Translations under genes and position numbers: made by a program
In this document: positions 59,433 to 64,000 of the stretch, one piece after another
Layout: each line of letters starts with the position of its first letter
Position numbering within the stretch: the first letter of the stretch is position 1
Source of the DNA: Propionibacteriaceae bacterium AM104-82
GTDB taxonomy: Bacteria > Actinomycetota > Actinomycetes > Propionibacteriales > Propionibacteriaceae
NCBI GenBank assembly: GCA_027658995.1
Contig: JAQDQK010000008.1
Coordinates: 76,640-140,639 of the forward strand
DNA: 64,000 nucleotides
Direction: 5' to 3'
The notes under the pieces: model-generated
The model's input: only the letters and a program-made list of their open reading frames with translations
Databases searched by the model: none
Told to the model about the DNA's origin: nothing

Positions 59433-61307
59433 ATGCGCCGCGCACTCGTCGCCCTGTTCGCCGCAGCCCTTTTGGTGGCGGGCTGCACCCCAGGCGACGG
59501 CCCATCGCCCTCGCCCACGTCGGCGGCCCCGACGTACAACGGCCCGAAGGTGGACGCGCAGGTCACCGAACTCGTCGCGGCGCTGAACGCCAAGGATCTG
59601 TCGAAGCTGCGCACCGTGCAGGGCGGCACGACCGCGCAGACCGACCTGACGCTGATCTTCGCGGGCATGGACGACGTGTACCCCACGTTCACGGCCGGCC
59701 CCATCGAGTACAAGGACGATGTCGCGACGTCGAAGCTGACCGTCGCCTATCCCGATCTCGGCAGCGGATGGACGTATCAGACGACGGCGAGTTTCCGGCT
59801 CTCCGGCGACACATGGGTCTTCGACTGGGCCCCGAGCGTCATCCAGCCTGAACTGACCGAGAAGACGCGGCTTCGGCACATCCAGAAGGAGGCCAAGCGC
59901 GGCTCCATCAACGACTCGGCGGGGCTGGCGCTCGTCGAGGAGCGGGCCCGCTACGAGGTCGGCCTCGACAAGAGCGTCATCCCGGAGGCCGAGTGGGCGG
60001 CGGCGGCAAGGAAGATCGGCGGCCTGTTGACGATCGACGCGGAGGCCTACGCCACGAAGGTCGCCGCGGCAGGCGCGAAGGCGTTCGTCGTCGCCGCGAC
60101 CGTGCGACAGGAGGACATCCCGCCGTCGATCACCGATGTGAAGGGCAGCCACGTCAACGAGGTCACCGCGATCCTCGGTCCCACCGACACCTTCGCCGTC
60201 CCACTGCTCGGCGCCGTCGGGCAGCCGACCGCGAAGATGATCGAGGAGTCGAAGGGCAAGCTCACCGCGTCCGACCGCGTCGGCCTCTCCGGCCTGCAAC
60301 TGCGCTACGACACCCAACTGCGCGGCGTGCCGTCGCGGGTGATCGAGATGGTGGCGCGCAAGGGCGTCGAGGGTGTGCCGCTGAAGGTGCTGTTCCAGCA
60401 GGACGCGAGCATCGGCAAGCCGATCGATCTGGCCCTCAACCGCGACCTGCAGACGAGGGCCGAGTCGGTGCTGAGCACCCAGACGGGCATCGCGACGCTC
60501 GCCGTGATCGACGTCAAGACCGGCGGTCTGCTCGCCGCGGCCCAGTCCCCGCCGGCCGGCACCTACCCGTACGTCACCTACGGCAAGTACGCGCCGGGCT
60601 CCACGTTCAAGGCCGTCACGGCGCTGGCGATGCTGCGCTCCGGCGCGACCGCGTCGTCGACCGTGCAGTGCCCGTCGACGCTGAAGGTCGACACCTACAC
60701 GTTCGGCAACTACTCGGGCTACCCGTCCTCGGGCCTCGGTTCGGTGTCGCTGACAGAGGCGTTCAAGTACTCCTGCAACACGGCCTTCGTCGGCGCCTCT
60801 CAGGTGACCGGCGACCTGCTGCACTCGGCCGGCGGGTCGCTGGGCGTCGGCACCGACTACGACGCGGGCTTCACGACCAACTTCGGCACGGTCGCCCCGA
60901 CCAACGCGATCGACGCCGCCGCGTCGCGGATCGGCCAGGGCCAGGTGACGATGTCGCCGCTTGGCATGGCGGCGGTTGCCGCGTCGGTCGCCTCCGGCAA
61001 GACGACGATCCCCTGGCTGGTGAAGGGTCATCAGGCGACCTCGACGGCGGCGCCGCTGACGGCATCGGAGGCAGAGCAGTTGCAGACGATGATGAAGGCG
61101 ACGGTCGACTCGGGTACCGGCAAGTCACTCAAGGGCGTCATGACCGGCGCGAAGTCGGGCACCGCCCAGTGGGGCAAGACGGGCGAACTGCAGACCCACG
61201 CGTGGATGATCGCCTACAACGAGAATTACGCGGTGTCGGCCTTCGTCGAGGTCGGCGACTCGGGCGGCACCACGGCCGCCCCGCTGATCGTCCAACTGTT
61301 CAGCTAA
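59433..61307 (+). CDS. Penicillin-binding lipoprotein (class B transpeptidase with NTF2-like domain)
   Basis: This 624-residue protein has a lipoprotein signal ending LLVAGC (Cys18). An NTF2-like (MecA N-terminal-type) domain covers about 35-145, a PBP dimerisation region 150-330, and the transpeptidase 340-620 with STFK (Ser390, Lys393), SCN (447-449) and KSGT (574-577). It cross-links peptidoglycan outside the membrane; the lipid anchor replaces the usual helix, as in Rv2864c. GAGGAGG lies before the ATG. It is divergent from terC. Confidence 0.95.
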   Translation: MRRALVALFAAALLVAGCTPGDGPSPSPTSAAPTYNGPKVDAQVTELVAALNAKDLSKLRTVQGGTTAQTDLTLIFAGMDDVYPTFTAGPIEYKDDVATSKLTVAYPDLGSGWTYQTTASFRLSGDTWVFDWAPSVIQPELTEKTRLRHIQKEAKRGSINDSAGLALVEERARYEVGLDKSVIPEAEWAAAARKIGGLLTIDAEAYATKVAAAGAKAFVVAATVRQEDIPPSITDVKGSHVNEVTAILGPTDTFAVPLLGAVGQPTAKMIEESKGKLTASDRVGLSGLQLRYDTQLRGVPSRVIEMVARKGVEGVPLKVLFQQDASIGKPIDLALNRDLQTRAESVLSTQTGIATLAVIDVKTGGLLAAAQSPPAGTYPYVTYGKYAPGSTFKAVTALAMLRSGATASSTVQCPSTLKVDTYTFGNYSGYPSSGLGSVSLTEAFKYSCNTAFVGASQVTGDLLHSAGGSLGVGTDYDAGFTTNFGTVAPTNAIDAAASRIGQGQVTMSPLGMAAVAASVASGKTTIPWLVKGHQATSTAAPLTASEAEQLQTMMKATVDSGTGKSLKGVMTGAKSGTAQWGKTGELQTHAWMIAYNENYAVSAFVEVGDSGGTTAAPLIVQLFS

Positions 61308-61605
61308 CGCGCAGTCGGCGATGAGGTCGGCGGGGCCACTGGTCTAGCGGCGGCACGGTCCGCGAACCAGTACCCCTTCGATTAACAGGCAGTTGCATGC
61401 ACATGGACCCGGACGAAAGGGCGCCTCGTATCGGGACTTTGAGGGATGTCTCGGCCCGCATCCGGAGACTCCCGTCCCGGCCGCGACGCGCGGTCATCGC
61501 CAGTGCCCCGCTGAAGGCGCTGGCCGACTCCGAGCGGCTGCCTGCCTGAACACGCACGTCGGGTCATCGCTTCCTGACGCCTGCGAGGAATGACACTTCT
61601 CCCGT
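61308..61605. other. Intergenic region, nothing recognised
   Basis: About 300 bases between convergent genes. No open frame here has a convincing start or composition, and no clear terminator, tRNA or intergenic repeat unit is seen. An A+T-rich spot (TTCGATTAACAGGC, near 61377-61390) and the palindromic TTGCATGCACATGG are the only distinctive features. Confidence 0.45.
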
Positions 61606-62385
61606 TCAGCCGACCGGAACCGGTGCTGCCGGGCGGAGGTAGCGGTTCAGGACGCGGTGCCAGCGGTTGGCGGGGGCGTCGTGGGTCAGGGCGATCCCGG
61701 CGCAGTACTTGCTGACCGACACGTCGCGCTGCGAGTAGCGGTGCAGGATCCGGTCGGCGATGCTCGGGCTCTCGGCGGCCTTGGTCTCCACGAGCACTCG
61801 ACCAGCAGGCACCGCTGCGCTCGTCATCGGCGACTCGAAGGTCAGGTCGACGTCGCAGGTCAGCCGCAGCCCAGCCTCGGCGTGCACGAACGTGGCCCGG
61901 CAGTAGCGGCTCACGAGCGATGGGCGCAGGTCGGAGGCGTCGGGCTCGCCCTCGAGGAGGTCGTCGACGAAGTCGCGGCCGCCGCTGCCGAGCCGGAACA
62001 GCTCGGACGGCGACCAGTCGGTGCGGTGTTTCACCGTCTCCCCACGGCCGCCCTTCTCCTTGACCTCCAGCATCGTGAGGTCGCTGTCGACGTAGCGGCG
62101 CGTACGGACCTTGTGCCTGATCCGGCGGCCCTGGACGTGGTCGCGGTAGAACTGCAGCCGCGGGGTGTCGAAGTAGACCGACTCGTAGCCGAAGACGCGC
62201 AACCCGTCGATCTCCAGCGCGCGGAGCCCGGGGCCGAGGTCTCGCAGGACCTGGCCGAGCAGGGGAAGCGGCAGGAGGTACTTCTTGTCGATACGCGTCT
62301 GGAGGCTCGCCTCCTCGGCGGTCTCCGCGAGGCTGATCGGGGACAGCCGGTCGGCGAGGGCGGCCAGACGGCGACGGTCGCTCAT
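61606..62385 (-). CDS. VTC-domain polyphosphate polymerase-like protein
   Basis: This 259-residue protein has the VTC/CYTH-type tunnel fold: KYLLPLPLLGQVLRDL, YFDTPRLQFYRDHVQGRRIR-type basic strand, VRTRRYVDSDLTMLEVKEKG and VETKAAESPSIADR. The alternating basic and acidic residues line the tunnel that binds nucleotide and polyphosphate in the yeast Vtc4 catalytic domain. The start is the ATG at 62385, inside the end of the DUF4956 gene (ATGA overlap). VTC and DUF4956 genes often stand together, so the two products probably act as one membrane-linked system. Confidence 0.9.
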   Translation of the reverse strand: MSDRRRLAALADRLSPISLAETAEEASLQTRIDKKYLLPLPLLGQVLRDLGPGLRALEIDGLRVFGYESVYFDTPRLQFYRDHVQGRRIRHKVRTRRYVDSDLTMLEVKEKGGRGETVKHRTDWSPSELFRLGSGGRDFVDDLLEGEPDASDLRPSLVSRYCRATFVHAEAGLRLTCDVDLTFESPMTSAAVPAGRVLVETKAAESPSIADRILHRYSQRDVSVSKYCAGIALTHDAPANRWHRVLNRYLRPAAPVPVG

Positions 62386-63044
62386 CGCAGCACCATCGTC
62401 GGGGAGGCCACCGACGGCGACTGGGGCGCGTTCGGCGTCCACGCGGCAGCGGGCTGACCGTGCGGCGGCGTCGGGAACGGGCGGGGATTGGCGACCGGTC
62501 GGTACCAGACCTCCAGGATGGTGAGGTCGCGCACCAGGTCGATCTCGCGGACGTCGAGGCGACGCACGACGCCGCCGACACGCTCGCCGACGATCCGCTC
62601 GAGACGGTCCCGGTCGAGGACGGCGACGTCGAGGGTCATCACGAGCGAGCGACTGCTGCGTGTCAGGCGCGGCGAGTCGGCGATGGCGATCACGGTGAGC
62701 AGGCCCGCGGCGAGCACCGGCGTGACCCACCAGGAGCCGGGCGCGAGGCCGCCGATCAGGCCGAGGGCCAGGGCGCCGAAGTAGTACGCGACCTCCGCCT
62801 GGCTGATCGGGTCGGAGCGGAGCCGGATGATCGACAGCACGCCGAACAGGCCAAGCCCAAGACCCGCCCCTGCGCCGGTCGAGCTGCCCAGGGCGGCGGC
62901 AACCACCATCACTCCGACGTTGAGGGTGATGAACGCGAACATCAGGTCGCGCCGCCTGTGACGTCGGTAGTAGAGCGGTCCGGCGAGGATCACGATGGCG
63001 ATCAGGTCGGCAGCGATGGCGATGAGACTTGTCGAGGTAAACAT
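62382..63044 (-). CDS. DUF4956 membrane protein, partner of the VTC protein
   Basis: This 220-residue protein has four membrane helices in the first 115 residues (ADLIAIVILAGPLYYRRHRR, LNVGVMVVAAALG, GLGLFGVLSIIRLRSDPI) and a cytoplasmic C-terminal domain with LDVREIDLVRDLTILEVWYR, all typical of DUF4956. The segment FGVLSIIRLR(S/T) is the family's hallmark. AAGGAG lies eight bases before the ATG at 63044. The C-terminus is proline-rich. It probably places the VTC polymerase at the membrane. Confidence 0.9.
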   Translation of the reverse strand: MFTSTSLIAIAADLIAIVILAGPLYYRRHRRRDLMFAFITLNVGVMVVAAALGSSTGAGAGLGLGLFGVLSIIRLRSDPISQAEVAYYFGALALGLIGGLAPGSWWVTPVLAAGLLTVIAIADSPRLTRSSRSLVMTLDVAVLDRDRLERIVGERVGGVVRRLDVREIDLVRDLTILEVWYRPVANPRPFPTPPHGQPAAAWTPNAPQSPSVASPTMVLR

Positions 63045-63196
63045 GGGGCGACTCCTTCCGATGTCGAAGACCCTGTCAGTCGGGGGTTGGCAGGTCATGA
63101 GGGCTTGATGAGAGACCTCTAAGCTCGAAGAACAACGACGGCGACCGCCGCGTGGCGCGCCAGGCGCGATGAGCCAGCAGTGGACGCTCGGTGCTC

Positions 63197-63262
63197 GGAC
63201 CCTCGACAGGCTCGGGGAACGGCGCTCGCACCTCTCGACCACCTCGGGGACGGTCCTCGCAC
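63197..63262. repeat. Short CTCGACAGGCTCGGGGA repeats next to the IS110-type element
   Basis: One full copy of GACCCTCGACAGGCTCGGGG (63198-63222 region) as in cluster R6, followed by two degenerate copies (CTCTCGACCACCTCGGGGA and CCCCGGCAAGCTCGGG). The upstream part (63045-63190) shows no other feature. The transposase gene begins about 30 bases beyond. Confidence 0.6.
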
Positions 63263-63284
63263 CCCCGGCAAGCTCGGGTGACCC

Positions 63285-64000
63285 GACGCTTCTATGTGGT
63301 GTCAAGTGGTTTGTTGGTGAGGGTGCGGTGGATTGTGCGGGCGAGGTAGCGCTTGAGGCAGCGGCGGATTTCGCGGTCGGTTTTGCCTTCAGCGCGGCGG
63401 CGTTCGTAGTAGGCCAGGGTCGCTGGATGTTTGTGTGAGAGTCGGGTGTTGATCATGGTGTGGAGGCAGCGGTTAGCTTGTCTGTCTCCGCCGCGGTTGA
63501 GCCGGTGGCGTTGGGTGTTGCCTGATGAGGCGGGGATAGGGGCGGTCCCGGTCAGCATCGCGAAGGCTGCCTCGTCACGGACCCTGCCCGGGTGGGACCA
63601 GGTCGCTAGGAGGACCGCGGCGATGTAGCCGCCGACCCCGGTGATGGCGCGGAGTTCGGGGGCGTGGTGTTGGGTCAATTGGTCCAAGGTGGCGGTGTTG
63701 GTTCGGATCCGCTGCTCGATGGCGCTGATGTCTTGGGCGTAGTCGACAGCGATCGCCCGAAGGTGGGCATGGTTGGGGTCTTCGTTGCGGGGTCGCCAGG
63801 CCGCGATGGTGCGGATCTGCGCGGTGGTCAACGAGTGGCGGGCATCGATGCCGAGGTCGTGGATGCGTAGGTGCGCGGTGAGCGCGTTGATTGTTGCGGT
63901 GCGGCGTTTCTGGAGTTGGTCACGCATCACGACGAAGTCGCCCGAGCTTGTCAAGTTGTTTGTGTAAGTGGTGGTCTCCGGGGGTGGTTTAGAGGTAGGG
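63285..64000 (-). mobile_element. IS110-type insertion element, partial
   Basis: The element extends beyond the window. IS110 elements have no long terminal inverted repeats and make no clear target duplication, so the end near 63285 cannot be fixed from sequence. It lies beside a small patch of intergenic repeats, and IS110 relatives are known to prefer repeated or palindromic targets. Confidence 0.6.
63292..63999 (-). CDS. IS110-family transposase, C-terminal part (runs off the window)
   Basis: About 235 codons are visible. The part up to 63954 matches the C-terminal Transposase_20 domain of IS110/IS1111 elements: ITGVGGYIAAVLLATWSHPG, a serine-containing AMLTGTAPIPASSGNTQRHR and RLNRGGDRQANRCLHTMI. 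The Ser in the SSG segment is the expected recombinase-like catalytic residue. The N-terminal DEDD nuclease domain should lie beyond the window edge. The reading frame stays open, but residues before DFVVMRDQLQKRRT do not look like the family, so the gene may be truncated there. TTG at 63954 is a formal start only. Confidence 0.75.
   Translation of the reverse strand, partial: PTSKPPPETTTYTNNLTSSGDFVVMRDQLQKRRTATINALTAHLRIHDLGIDARHSLTTAQIRTIAAWRPRNEDPNHAHLRAIAVDYAQDISAIEQRIRTNTATLDQLTQHHAPELRAITGVGGYIAAVLLATWSHPGRVRDEAAFAMLTGTAPIPASSGNTQRHRLNRGGDRQANRCLHTMINTRLSHKHPATLAYYERRRAEGKTDREIRRCLKRYLARTIHRTLTNKPLDTT

Noticed and set aside
59248..59505. 86-residue N-terminal extension of TerC
   Set aside because: It translates the structured leader; TerC membrane helices start right after TTG 59247, which has an AGGAG at good spacing.
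61300..61557. Small gene between the PBP lipoprotein and VTC genes
   Set aside because: Frames on both strands lack ribosome binding sites and family resemblance.
1..64000. tRNA, rRNA genes or a replication origin
   Set aside because: No cloverleaf, rRNA or group of DnaA boxes was recognised by eye; origin proximity is suggested only by gene content.

Overview
The window is G+C-rich DNA with dense genes, many GTG starts, frequent 4-base stop/start overlaps and several probable leaderless transcripts, all typical of Actinobacteria. The gene content (efeUOB under a DtxR-type site, MurJ fused to a pseudokinase, actinobacterial LigD, a 39-residue DLW-39-like protein, type VII secretion-type proteins) fits the Propionibacteriales, perhaps a Tessaracoccus-like organism. 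That placement is inference. Several loci (ponA with its membrane neighbour, cca, the DUF6049-murJ pair) lie near the replication origin in Mycobacterium, so the window may be origin-proximal.

Layout. 1-4.1 kb: tail of a racemase-like gene, two DinB-like proteins and a polytopic membrane protein downstream of ponA. 4.1-9.9 kb: class A penicillin-binding protein with a Lys-Glu-Pro repeat tail, a small membrane protein, an MscS channel and the CCA-adding enzyme. 9.9-17 kb: membrane Ser/Thr kinase, MarR-MFS pair, PfkB kinase behind a strong hairpin, VanZ-RDD fusion. 17-20.3 kb: iron uptake operon efeUOB. 20.4-26 kb: DUF6049 protein and MurJ-pseudokinase. 26-31.4 kb: PaiB-like protein, TM2 protein, LigD and a frameshifted Imm-5-like gene. 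31.4-34.9 kb: TetR, ABC ATPase, YhgE/Pip. 35.2-39.4 kb: two DUF4291-type genes, glpF-glpK. 39.9-51.5 kb: two paralogous three-gene cassettes (YbaB-like, EspC-like with Ca-binding-type repeats, W-x-G helical protein) in a continuous minus-strand series behind a YhgE/Pip protein and an MMPL transporter, with a divergent TetR. 52-63 kb: MBL hydrolase, galE, DLW-39, two-component system, MFS, TerC with a structured leader, penicillin-binding lipoprotein, VTC-DUF4956 pair. 63.3-64 kb: part of an IS110-type element.

Most interesting region: 39.9-51.5 kb. The MMPL protein ends in a domain shaped like an ABC ATPase but without a usable Walker A lysine, and it sits next to a YhgE/Pip gene, just as a true ABC ATPase does at 32 kb. 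Both loci have a divergent TetR. Downstream lie the duplicated type VII-like cassettes, with no EccC-type ATPase in view. A second theme is a family of intergenic repeats with fixed arms (GGTTGAGCC ... GTCGAAACC) and variable, covarying inner stems, piled up almost only between convergent genes.
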